Below, piece after piece: positions 53,111 to 60,998 of a stretch of 64,000 nucleotides of DNA. Origin of the DNA: Streptomyces sp. WP-1. Its GTDB lineage: Bacteria > Actinomycetota > Actinomycetes > Streptomycetales > Streptomycetaceae. Made by a program: the position numbers and the translations under genes. The DNA lies in NCBI RefSeq assembly GCF_030450125.1, contig NZ_CP123923.1:7473001-7537000 (forward strand), in the 5' to 3' direction. Below the pieces are notes generated by a model. The model saw only the letters and a list, made by a program, of their open reading frames with translations. It was not told the origin of the DNA and ran no database searches. How positions within the stretch are numbered: position 1 is the stretch's first letter; every line of letters starts with the position of its first letter.

Positions 53111-54273
53111 ACCCCCATCTCGCTCCCGTCGAGGTCCCCGACCCGGCGGCGCTCGGCCAGGTGCAGCGCCTGTGCGACCTGGCGGACCCGTACGCGACCG
53201 GCGCCGACACCGACAGGCTGTTCGCCGCCGCCATGGCCGAGACCAACGCCTGGCACGCCGAACGGTCCCCGTTCTTCGCCGCCCTGCTCCAGGACCAGCC
53301 CGAGATCCCGGCGCCCACCGTCGGCGACGGCGTACGCACACCGCTGGTGCCGGCCGCGTTCTTCAAGCGCCACGAGGTGCTCTCCGTCCCCCGCGACGAG
53401 GTGTTCCTGCACCTGACGTCCTCGGGCACCACCGGCCAGAAGTCCCAGATGTTCTTCGACCGGTGGACGATCCGCTCGGCCCAGCGCATGGTGGCCCGGA
53501 TCTTCGACCACTACGGCTGGATCACCCCCGACCGGCCGGTCAACTACCTGCTCTACAGCTACGAACCCGCGCCCTCGCTGAAGCTGGGCACGTCGTTCAC
53601 CGACAACTACCTGTGCGACTTCGCCCCGGCCCGGCACACCACGCACGCGCTGCGCCACACCGGCTCCGGCCACGAGTTCGACGTACACGGCTGCATCGCG
53701 GCCCTCCAGCGCTACGCCGACGAGGACGCGCCCGTGCGCATCCTCGGCTTCCCGGCGTTCCTGTACTTCACCCTGGAGCGGATGAGGTCGACGGGCATGG
53801 CCCCGCTGCGGCTGCCCGAAGGGTCGCTGGTGGTGCTCGGCGGCGGCTGGAAGGGCCACGCCGACCGGCAGATCGGCAAGGACGAGTTCCGCGCCGCGGT
53901 CACCGAACGCCTCGGCATCCCGGCCGAGTCCGTCCGCGACACCTTCGGCTCCGTCGAGCACTGCGTGCCGTACGTCGAGTGCGCCCACCACCGGCTGCAC
54001 GTCCCCGTGTGGTCGCGCGCCGCGGTCCGCGACCCGGGGACGCTGCGCCCGCTGGCGTACGGCGAGCCCGGCTTCCTGCACCTGGTCAGCCCGTACATCA
54101 CGTCCGTACCGGCGCAGAGCGTCGTCATGGGCGACCTCGCCTCGCTGCACCCGGGCGAGGAGTGCCCCTGCCCGCTGTCCACCGACTGGTTCACCGTGCT
54201 CGGCCGCGCCGGGGTGAGCCGCAACCGCAGCTGCGCGGTCGCCGCCGCCGAAATGATGAAGGGAATGTCGTGA
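53107..54273 (+). CDS. LuxE-like acyl-protein synthetase
   Basis: 388 residues; ATGA overlap. The N-terminal LuxE/PaaK family features include FFAALLQDQPEIPAPTVGDG, VPAAFFKRHEVLSVPRDEVF, the P-loop LTSSGTTGQKS (103-113), NYLLYSYEPAPSLKLGTSFT, ILGFPAFLYFTLERM and VVLGGGWKGH. In bioluminescence LuxE adenylates a fatty acid and loads it on its own C-terminal Cys; here a Cys lies near the end (Cys376 in NRSCAVAAA), which would fit that acyl-enzyme site by inference. It precedes a LuxC-type reductase, the partner in fatty acid reductase complexes. Confidence 0.92.
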   Translation: MNPHLAPVEVPDPAALGQVQRLCDLADPYATGADTDRLFAAAMAETNAWHAERSPFFAALLQDQPEIPAPTVGDGVRTPLVPAAFFKRHEVLSVPRDEVFLHLTSSGTTGQKSQMFFDRWTIRSAQRMVARIFDHYGWITPDRPVNYLLYSYEPAPSLKLGTSFTDNYLCDFAPARHTTHALRHTGSGHEFDVHGCIAALQRYADEDAPVRILGFPAFLYFTLERMRSTGMAPLRLPEGSLVVLGGGWKGHADRQIGKDEFRAAVTERLGIPAESVRDTFGSVEHCVPYVECAHHRLHVPVWSRAAVRDPGTLRPLAYGEPGFLHLVSPYITSVPAQSVVMGDLASLHPGEECPCPLSTDWFTVLGRAGVSRNRSCAVAAAEMMKGMS

Positions 54274-56786
54274 CCGCTTCCGCACCCGTACTCCACCTCT
54301 GGCAGGGCGAGTTCGTCGACGACGCCGAGGCGGAACGGCGGATGGCCGCTCTGCCGGAGGCGGCCGCCCGCGTCCTGGAACGCCCGCTGCCCACCGACGT
54401 CGTGCTCGGCGCCTGCGCGGCCGTCGGCGCGGACCTGGCGGACCCCCGCTCCGCCCTCCACACCCGGCTGGCGGCCCACCTCCCCGCCGCGGAGGCCGGA
54501 TCCACCCTGGCCGAGCTGGCGGGCGCGCTCACCCGGCAGGCACTGGAACGCAAGCTGCGCCGGGAACTGGGCGGCCTGCGCCCGGAGCGGCTGACCCGGC
54601 CGGACGGCCGCGAGACGGTGTTCGAGTCCTGGGCGCCGGTGGGGCTCCTGGTGCACATCGCGCCCGGCAACGCGGCCGCGGTCGCCCCGCTGAGCGTCGT
54701 CGAGGGCCTGCTCGCGGGGAACGTCAACGTCCTGAAGACGAGCGGCTCCGACACGGCGCTCGCCCTCGACCTGCTCGCCGCGCTCGCGGCGGCCGACCCG
54801 AGCGGACTGATCGCCGAGCGGGTGATCGCCCTGCGCTTCCCCTCCTCGCGCCGCGACTGGCTGGAAACCCTGTGCGGGCAGGCCGACGCCATCGCGGTCT
54901 GGGGCGGCGAGGAGGCGGAGGGCGCGGCGCGTGAACTGGCGCCGCCCGGCTGCCGCGTCGTCGCATGGGGGCACCGGATCTCCTTCGCCTACCTGACCCG
55001 GGAGGCGGCGGCCGAGGACGGCCTGCTGGACGCGCTGGCCGAGGACGTCTGCCGGTTCGAGCAGCAGGCATGCTCCAGCCCGCAGGTCGTCTACCTCGAC
55101 ACCGAGGACACCGAGGAGGTCTTCGCGTTCGCCGGCCGGTTCGCCGAACGGCTCGCGAAGGTCTCCGCCGCCCGCCCCGCGCCCCGGCCCGGCCCGGCCG
55201 AGCGGGCGGAGATCACCACCGTGCAGCAACTCGCCCGGCTCGAACAGCACTTGGGCCTCACCAAGGTGTTCACCGCTGAGGACGGATCCTGGCGGGTGCT
55301 GGCGGACACCCGCTGCGCGCTCGCGGCCTCCCCGCTGCACCGCAGCGTCTGGGTCAAGCCGCTGCCCCGGCACCGGGCCACCGGGACGCTGCGGCCCATG
55401 CGCCGCTACCTCCAGACCGCGGCGGTCGGCGGCGGCCGGGCGGACGTGGCCGCGCTGTCGCGCGCCCTGTTCGCCGCGGGCGTCACCCGGATCACCCCGG
55501 TCGGTTCCATGCTGGACGGCTACGAGGGCGAGCCGCACGACGGCGTCTACGCGCTCCAGCGCTACAGCCGCCGGGTCAGCGTGCGGGCGGCGGACGCGGA
55601 GTTCGGGCCGGTGGCCTGCCTGGACGACCTGGTGTCCGCCCCGGTCCTGCCCCCGGTCCCGGACGCGCCGCTGCTCGGCAAGGAGGGCGTGCAGCGCGCG
55701 CTGGCCGCACTGGACGCGCGCCACGCGCACCTGTACTTCCGCAGCGGCGGTTCCACGGGCGCGCCCGCGCTGTCGGTGTTCACCGTCGACGACTACGACA
55801 ACCAGATGCGGGCCGCCGCCGACGGGCTGCTCGCCGCCGGCTTCGATCCGGCCCGGGACCGCGCGGCCAACCTGTTCTACTGCGGCGGGATGTACGGGAG
55901 TTTCATCAGCTTCTTCTCCATCCTGGAGCGGCTGAACGCCACCCAGCTGCCGATGGCCGCCGGACCCGACCACGCCGCGGTCGCCGAGGCACTGGTCGCC
56001 CACCGGGCGGACACCGTGTTCGGCATGCCGTCCTACCTGTGGCAGCTGTTCCACGCCGAGGCCGGCCGGCTGCGCGCGTACGGCGGCATCCGGACGGTGT
56101 TCTACGGCGGCGAGCACTTCACCGGCGAGCAACGCCGCGTCCTCATGGAGGAGTTCGGCGTCCAGGTGATCCGGTCCGCCGCGTACGGCAGCACCGACCT
56201 CGGGCCGCTGGGGTACCAGTGCGCCTCCTCCGACGGCTCGGTCCACCACGTGCTGACCGACCTGCACACCCTGGAGATCCTGGACCCGGGGGCCGACCGG
56301 CCGGTGGCGCCCGGCGAGCCCGGCCGGCTGGTGTTCACCTCCCGGGCACGCGCGGGCCAGCGGCTGGAGCGCTACGAGATCGGTGACCTGGGGCGCGCCG
56401 TCGAGGGCCCCTGCGCCTGCGGCAGCCACGTACCCCGGCTGGAGCTGCTCGGCCGCTACGGCGACGTCGTGCGCGTCGGCACGTACTTCGTCAACTACCG
56501 GCGGATCGTCGCCGCGGCGCAGGAGCGGCTCGCCTACCACGGCGAGGTGCAGCTCGTGGTCCGTTCCGGCGCCGGCCGGGAGGAGCTGACGATCCGCCTG
56601 GACGAGCAGTACGCCGACGACCCCGGGGCGGCGCACCGGGCTCTGGCGGCGGAGGTGGCGGAGCTGGCCGCCGCCGAGGCGGAGGGCCTGCTGGCCCTCA
56701 CCGTGGAGACGGTGCCGAGGGACGCGTTCGAGCGCACCGCGACCAGCGGGAAGCTGCGTACGGTCATCGACCTGCGCGCGGCGTAG
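54270..56786 (+). CDS. LuxC-type acyl reductase fused to a PaaK-like ligase domain
   Basis: 838 residues from GTG 54270 (GTGA overlap). Residues 1-460 are a LuxC acyl-CoA/acyl-protein reductase: APVGLLVHIAPGNAAAVAPL (117-141), VLKTSGSDTALALDLLAALA, and the catalytic Cys268 in CRFEQQACSSPQVVY. Residues about 470-838 are a PaaK-type domain: LYFRSGGSTGAPALSVFT, NLFYCGGMYGSFISFFSILE, FYGGEHFTGEQRRVLMEEFG, SAAYGSTDLGPLGYQCAS, and a C-terminal lid with GKLRTVIDLRAA. The reductase reduces a loaded acyl thioester to aldehyde with NADPH. Luminous bacteria have these as separate proteins, so the fusion is notable. Confidence 0.92.
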   Translation: MTASAPVLHLWQGEFVDDAEAERRMAALPEAAARVLERPLPTDVVLGACAAVGADLADPRSALHTRLAAHLPAAEAGSTLAELAGALTRQALERKLRRELGGLRPERLTRPDGRETVFESWAPVGLLVHIAPGNAAAVAPLSVVEGLLAGNVNVLKTSGSDTALALDLLAALAAADPSGLIAERVIALRFPSSRRDWLETLCGQADAIAVWGGEEAEGAARELAPPGCRVVAWGHRISFAYLTREAAAEDGLLDALAEDVCRFEQQACSSPQVVYLDTEDTEEVFAFAGRFAERLAKVSAARPAPRPGPAERAEITTVQQLARLEQHLGLTKVFTAEDGSWRVLADTRCALAASPLHRSVWVKPLPRHRATGTLRPMRRYLQTAAVGGGRADVAALSRALFAAGVTRITPVGSMLDGYEGEPHDGVYALQRYSRRVSVRAADAEFGPVACLDDLVSAPVLPPVPDAPLLGKEGVQRALAALDARHAHLYFRSGGSTGAPALSVFTVDDYDNQMRAAADGLLAAGFDPARDRAANLFYCGGMYGSFISFFSILERLNATQLPMAAGPDHAAVAEALVAHRADTVFGMPSYLWQLFHAEAGRLRAYGGIRTVFYGGEHFTGEQRRVLMEEFGVQVIRSAAYGSTDLGPLGYQCASSDGSVHHVLTDLHTLEILDPGADRPVAPGEPGRLVFTSRARAGQRLERYEIGDLGRAVEGPCACGSHVPRLELLGRYGDVVRVGTYFVNYRRIVAAAQERLAYHGEVQLVVRSGAGREELTIRLDEQYADDPGAAHRALAAEVAELAAAEAEGLLALTVETVPRDAFERTATSGKLRTVIDLRAA

Positions 56787-56791
56787 CCGAC

Positions 56792-56838
56792 GGCAGGGAC
56801 GGCACGCCCGCGTCAGCGGCGGGTCAGCGGTCCCTGCC
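56792..56838 (+). terminator. Terminator of the LuxC/LuxE operon
   Basis: GGCAGGGAC (56792-56800) and GTCCCTGCC (56830-56838) form a 9-bp outer stem, with CCCGC/GCGGG pairing inside, followed by a TCTTCTTCCT tract. Confidence 0.75.
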
Positions 56839-56886
56839 AGTCTTCTTCCTGTGAACGGCACCGGGAACCACCGGGGCCGGGAACAG

Positions 56887-56984
<98 letters not shown>

Positions 56985-57256
56985 TCCAGGCCCGTGCACG
57001 GGCGGGACACACGACGGCACGGCCACGTGGTCCCGTCGGCGCCGTCATAGACGGTCCGCAGGCCTCCCCGAGCCGCTGCACGCCCGCCAGCTGGCGCCCG
57101 CCTGCGGCTCCGGAGACTCCGACGAACACCAGCCTGCGGCCCGCTACCGGCCTGCCGTCCCGTCCGGACGCACACGAGAGATGAGTACGGACACTCAGGC
57201 GCGCCACCGCTCCATCGGCGACGATGAGGTTCATCCCGAGCGAACCGGAGAACCTG

Positions 57257-57919
57257 ATGCTCAGCCGCCTCGCCGATCACCTGATACCCGCCGTCGGACG
57301 GCTGACGATCACCGCCGACGAAGACGCCGAACTCCCCCCGGCCGGGATCATCGCGGCCAACCACACCTCACTCGCGGACCCGGCGATCGTCCTGGCCGCA
57401 CTGCACCGCCTCGGCGCCCGGCCCGTCATCATGGCGACCGCCGGTCTGTGGCGGGTGCCTCTGCTCGGCCGCGCCCTCGCCCGCGAAGGCCACATCCCTG
57501 TCCACCGCGGCGACCCCCGCGCGCCCCAGGCGATCGACCTCGCCCAGGAGGCGCTGGAGCAGGGACGGCACATCCTCATCTACGCCGAGGGCGGCCTGCC
57601 CGACCGCAAGGACGCGACCGAAGCCGCGCCGGGCACCTTCCGCCGCGGACTCGCCCGGCTCGCGCACCGCACCGGCGCGCCCGTGATCCCGGTCGGCCAA
57701 TCCGGTGCCCGCCGCGTCACCTCCGGTTCGGCCGTGAAGCAGCTCGCGGGCCTGGCGACCGCTCCGCTGCGCCGCCCCCGCCTGCACCTCCACGTCGGAC
57801 CGCCACTGCGGCTCGACGGAGACGGACCGGCGGCCACCGCGCAGGCCCACCTCGCCGTCACCGCCGCCTGGAAGACCGCGGCCACACGGCTGGGCGAGCC
57901 CGCGGCACTGGCGGCCTGA
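57257..57919 (+). CDS. 1-acyl-glycerol-3-phosphate acyltransferase-like (PlsC family)
   Basis: 220 residues from ATG 57257 (GGAG 6 nt upstream, better placed than the upstream ATG 57224). The HX4D motif NHTSLAD is at 35-41, then GLWRVPLLGRALAREGHIPV and the glycine-rich GRHILIYAEGGLPD region, then GAPVIPVGQSGAR. It should acylate a lysophospholipid or related acceptor from acyl-CoA or acyl-ACP, peripherally at the membrane. It lies 470 bp downstream of the LuxC operon beyond a terminator, so it is probably independent, though a lipid link is conceivable. Confidence 0.88.
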   Translation: MLSRLADHLIPAVGRLTITADEDAELPPAGIIAANHTSLADPAIVLAALHRLGARPVIMATAGLWRVPLLGRALAREGHIPVHRGDPRAPQAIDLAQEALEQGRHILIYAEGGLPDRKDATEAAPGTFRRGLARLAHRTGAPVIPVGQSGARRVTSGSAVKQLAGLATAPLRRPRLHLHVGPPLRLDGDGPAATAQAHLAVTAAWKTAATRLGEPAALAA

Positions 57920-57973
57920 AGCCGCACAGCCGTACAGCCGTACGCCGGAACGCGGCGACGCTCGGCCACAGGC

Positions 57974-58435
57974 TCACGCGTCCGACGGCTCGCCGGCGCT
58001 CCAGACGATCGCCGGGGGCAGCACCCGCCCGCACAGCGGAAGACCCTGGGCGTCGGTGAGGGCGAGCCGGGCCACCAGTACGCCGCTCAGCCGCGCCTCG
58101 GCGAGCACCTGCGGCGCGACGTCGGCGAGCATCAGCTTGGCGCGCCGGAACATCCGCGAGACCTCCTCGCCGGGCCGCCTGCCGAGCCAGGAGAGGTAGA
58201 CGAAGCGTCCGCCGAGCCGGTTCTGCACGTACGGACCGTGCAGCGCGCCGTCGACGGTGAACGCGCAGGGGAGCGTCCAGGTCGCCGTCGGCGCGTCGCC
58301 GGGCTGCGGTTCGAGCAGCTCGTCGGGCCGGTCCTTGCGCTGGACCGCGACCTCGACCTCGCTGACCTTTGGGAAGCCGGGGCCGGGGCCGCAGTTCCGG
58401 CCCGGCAGGGTGTGACTTTCGACGCGCAGATGCAT
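57974..58435 (-). CDS. DUF5990-family protein
   Basis: 153 residues from ATG 58435. Its opening MHLRVESHTLPGRNCGPGPG and the middle DELLEPQPGDAPTATWTL, PCAFTVDGALHGPYVQNRLG and FVYLSWLGRRPGEE match a small actinobacterial family of unknown function (DUF5990), from memory. It is cytoplasmic with no transmembrane part. A monooxygenase-like or binding role is speculative. Confidence 0.7.
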   Translation of the reverse strand: MHLRVESHTLPGRNCGPGPGFPKVSEVEVAVQRKDRPDELLEPQPGDAPTATWTLPCAFTVDGALHGPYVQNRLGGRFVYLSWLGRRPGEEVSRMFRRAKLMLADVAPQVLAEARLSGVLVARLALTDAQGLPLCGRVLPPAIVWSAGEPSDA

Positions 58436-58571
58436 GCCACCAGTGTGGACGCTGTGGGCGAGGGACAGCGCCTCGCCGGGCTCCGGCGCCGGTCCGGGGT
58501 GGCGATCCGGATCGACGAGTACGCCGACCACCACGCCGGTGACGTCATCGCCCCCTGGTCCGGTCCGCCGC

Positions 58572-58827
58572 TCCGTACCGTCGGGCACTCCCAGAAGGTG
58601 TACCGCCTGCGGGCGAACCGCGTGCCCGCCCATGTGCCGGCATCGATGGTCACGTCCTCTTCGGCATCGGCCGCGAACTCCCGGCACCACCTCATCAGCC
58701 GCTCCCGGTCACCCTCGCCGACGAGCCGGTACAGACGCAGCCGCACCCGCACCACCGCCCCCACCCCGGCGCGCCGCTGCCACGCCTCCGCGAAGGCGGC
58801 CGCGGTGTCGCGGTCCGCGGACCTCAC
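58572..58827 (-). pseudogene. Possible GNAT N-terminal fragment
   Basis: The frame reads DTAAAFAEAWQRRAGVGAVV, then VRLRLYRLVGEGDRERLMRW and CREFAADAEEDV, resembling the N-terminal region of GNAT acetyltransferases. It then runs into frame-shifted sequence with no acetyl-CoA motif. It lies upstream of the DUF5990 gene on the same strand. Weak call. Confidence 0.35.
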
Positions 58828-59066
58828 CTGCCCGCTCTACCCACCCGAAGATGGGGGCGTGTGTCCTGGTCGTCGGGGTTTGTGCGCCGTCCGTTCCTGC
58901 TTGCTGCTCTCGGAGTCGAGGGAGTCATCGAGGTCATGGGTGTGCTGCCAGTCATCCGTCCGCATGCTTCACCTTCTCCGGCGCCCCGCGAGAGGGCAGG
59001 ACCTCTGATCCTTCGGGCTCGTCCCCTGCGCGTCTCTGTTTTCGGCTCCGAGTTATTCTCGCAGTC

Positions 59067-59510
59067 ATGTCACCTCGGGAATGCTCCATAACGGACACAC
59101 TGAGCCTCGTGGGGGAGCGCTGGGCTCTTCTTGTCGTGCGTGAACTCAGTCATGGCGTGCGGCGTTTCGGGGGGATCGCGGCGAACACGGGGGCGCCCCG
59201 GGACATTCTCACCACACGTTTGCGCAAGCTGGAGGCCACGGGGATCGTGCGCCGTGAGCTGTACAGCGCGCATCCTCCGCGTTACGAGTACCACCTGACC
59301 GAGGCGGGCGCGGAACTCAACGACGTACTGCTGACGCTGATGGCGTGGGGCGACCGGCATCTGAACGCCGAGGACCCGCCGATGCGCTTCCAGCACGCCT
59401 GCGGGCACCGCTTCGAGGCGGCGGTGGTGTGCGCGCACTGTGGCGGCCCGGCTCGTGAGCAGCTCCATTCGCCTTCCGGCCGCGGTGTCATCACGGAAGC
59501 GACCGGATAG
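59067..59510 (+). CDS. HxlR-family transcriptional regulator with C-terminal CxxC
   Basis: 147 residues from ATG 59067, with no ribosome-binding site and an AT-rich TTATTCT just upstream, suggesting a leaderless message. The HxlR winged helix is clear: CSITDTLSLVGERWALLVVR, RRFGGIAANTGAPRDILTTR, LRKLEATGIVRRELY and YEYHLTEAGAELNDVL. A short C-terminal zinc-ribbon-like tail, HACGHRFEAAVVCAHCGGP, has one CxxC, a Cys and a His. HxlR proteins often sense aldehydes or redox stress. The target gene is not obvious here. Confidence 0.92.
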   Translation: MSPRECSITDTLSLVGERWALLVVRELSHGVRRFGGIAANTGAPRDILTTRLRKLEATGIVRRELYSAHPPRYEYHLTEAGAELNDVLLTLMAWGDRHLNAEDPPMRFQHACGHRFEAAVVCAHCGGPAREQLHSPSGRGVITEATG

Positions 59511-59563
59511 ACCAGGCGGACGGAACGAGGCCCGCGAACGTCACCGGTGCCGGTTCACCGCGC

Positions 59564-60100
59564 TCACGCCGCGTGGGCCGGGCGCCCCTGGAGGTGGTCG
59601 CGGGTGACCTTGGTGATCTCGTGCCAGAACGGGACCGCGGTCAGATAGAGACCCAGCGCGCTGAGAATGCCCAGGGACACGTCCACGCTGATGCGGCCCT
59701 GTCTGGCCCAGTACACGTCCTTGAGGTCGAGCAGCAGGGCGAACTCGTCGGCGATCAAAGCCGTACCCGCACCGTACAGGGCGCCGATCCCGGGGTGGCC
59801 GACATAGGTCTCGTCGCCACGGACCGCCACCAGCCCGACGCCCGCGAGCGTGGCGATGCCGAAGTTGTAGTGGTGCAGATGCGTCTTGCCGGCGGAGATG
59901 TTGCCCCAGGGCAGCCAGCCGCCCCGGATGCCGTGAGTGATCAGCCGTGCCGCGCCGAAGGTGCAGCCGAAGCCGAGCCAGGCAGCCATGAGCGAGCGCT
60001 GGGCGGGCACGGTGTGATCGTTCAGCGCCCGGCGCCAGCGTTCCCGCAGAGGAGGGCGCCGGAAGCCGCCCGAGGGCCGGGACGCCGGGGTCGGGGACAT
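59564..60100 (-). CDS. Conserved integral membrane protein
   Basis: 178 residues from ATG 60100 (AGGAG 5 nt upstream). About three to four hydrophobic helices (SLMAAWLGFGCTFGAARLIT, YNFGIATLAGVGLVAVRGDE, IGALYGAGTALIADEFALLL, LGILSALGLYLTAVPFW). It contains HLHHYNFGI, an actinobacterial membrane-protein motif whose function I do not know. The basic N-terminus should be cytoplasmic. Confidence 0.8.
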   Translation of the reverse strand: MSPTPASRPSGGFRRPPLRERWRRALNDHTVPAQRSLMAAWLGFGCTFGAARLITHGIRGGWLPWGNISAGKTHLHHYNFGIATLAGVGLVAVRGDETYVGHPGIGALYGAGTALIADEFALLLDLKDVYWARQGRISVDVSLGILSALGLYLTAVPFWHEITKVTRDHLQGRPAHAA

Positions 60101-60343
60101 TCGCACTCCTGATCGTGGCCTGAGTGACCGGGAGGTCGCGCGCGCCCGGACACCGTCAGACCTACCACCGGGAGGGCGCGCTGATGCCGGTGTGTCGCCC
60201 GGATGGCACGCGGCAGGACCGTCAGCGGCGGAGCCGCCCCAGGGCCCGCCGTCCCCGTCACGTCGCGCCGGAGCGGGGCTTGCCGGTGTGCGAAGTGCTG
60301 GTCGGCCCTGATGTTCGTCAGACATCGGGGTACCCGGCTCGGT

Positions 60344-60643
60344 ATGGCACCGAAGATCGAACGTATCGAATTCCTGCGGGCCGCGCGGCAGTTGCACCGC
60401 GTCCGTTCCTTCTACGCCGCGGGTGTCCTGCTGTGGGCGGGGACCACGGCCTGGTCCGGCTGGCAGGCGCCCGGGAGCCGGCAGATGTGGGTGTCCGTCC
60501 TGCTCCTGGCCGTCTTCACCGCTCTCCTCGTCACCGCGGGCCTGTCCCTGCGCCGCCTCGCCGTTCCCGCGACGGGCCGGCCCGCACATCACGCCGCCCC
60601 GCACAAGGCGGCGAACTCCCGCCAGGCCCACGCCCACGCCTGA
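60344..60643 (+). CDS. Small two-helix membrane protein
   Basis: 99 residues from ATG 60344. A basic N-terminal part (PKIERIEFLRAARQLHRVRS) is followed by two hydrophobic helices (FYAAGVLLWAGTTAWSGW and VSVLLLAVFTALLVTAGLSL) and a His/Ala-rich tail ending HAHA. The ribosome-binding site is weak. Unknown function. Confidence 0.6.
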   Translation: MAPKIERIEFLRAARQLHRVRSFYAAGVLLWAGTTAWSGWQAPGSRQMWVSVLLLAVFTALLVTAGLSLRRLAVPATGRPAHHAAPHKAANSRQAHAHA

Positions 60644-60741
60644 GACCCGCCACCGCGGTGTGGCTTTCGGAGGGGCCGCGCAGGTCTGTGAGGGCGCCGG
60701 CCGGGCATACGGGTTTCACTTCCTACCGAGAGGGGCTCGTC

Positions 60742-60909
60742 ATGCTCGGCATCGTCGCGGCAGTGCTGTTCTTCGTGTCGTTCCTCATCAACGCGGCCGA
60801 CATCAGCACCAATCACGTGTTCTCGTCCGGCAACATCATGCTCCTGGGACTGACCGCACTGGCCCTGCACGTCGCGGGAATCGGCAGCGGCTGGTACCGC
60901 AGAAGCTGA
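60742..60909 (+). CDS. Small membrane protein (55 residues)
   Basis: ATG 60742 has GAGAGGGG upstream. Two hydrophobic segments (LGIVAAVLFFVSFLINAADI and IMLLGLTALALHVAGI) are linked by STNHVFSSGN, ending WYRRS. It resembles the short two-span proteins common in Streptomyces. It stops 31 bp before the terminator hairpin at 60941. Confidence 0.7.
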   Translation: MLGIVAAVLFFVSFLINAADISTNHVFSSGNIMLLGLTALALHVAGIGSGWYRRS

Positions 60910-60940
60910 CGGGCCGCCGCGAATCCCACGGCAGACGCGG

Positions 60941-60971
60941 GTGGCACCCGGACCACAGGTCCGGGTGCCAC
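60941..60971. terminator. Bidirectional hairpin terminator
   Basis: Perfect 14-bp arms GTGGCACCCGGACC (60941-60954) and GGTCCGGGTGCCAC (60958-60971) with a 3-nt loop lie between two convergent genes, the small membrane protein and the M4 protease. Confidence 0.9.
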
Positions 60972-60998
60972 GTGTCGTGCGAGCGGGAGCGGGGCGGC

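Noticed and set aside
49363..56786. Bioluminescence (lux) operon
   Set aside because: LuxA, LuxB and LuxD are missing; only the acyl-loading and reducing parts are present.
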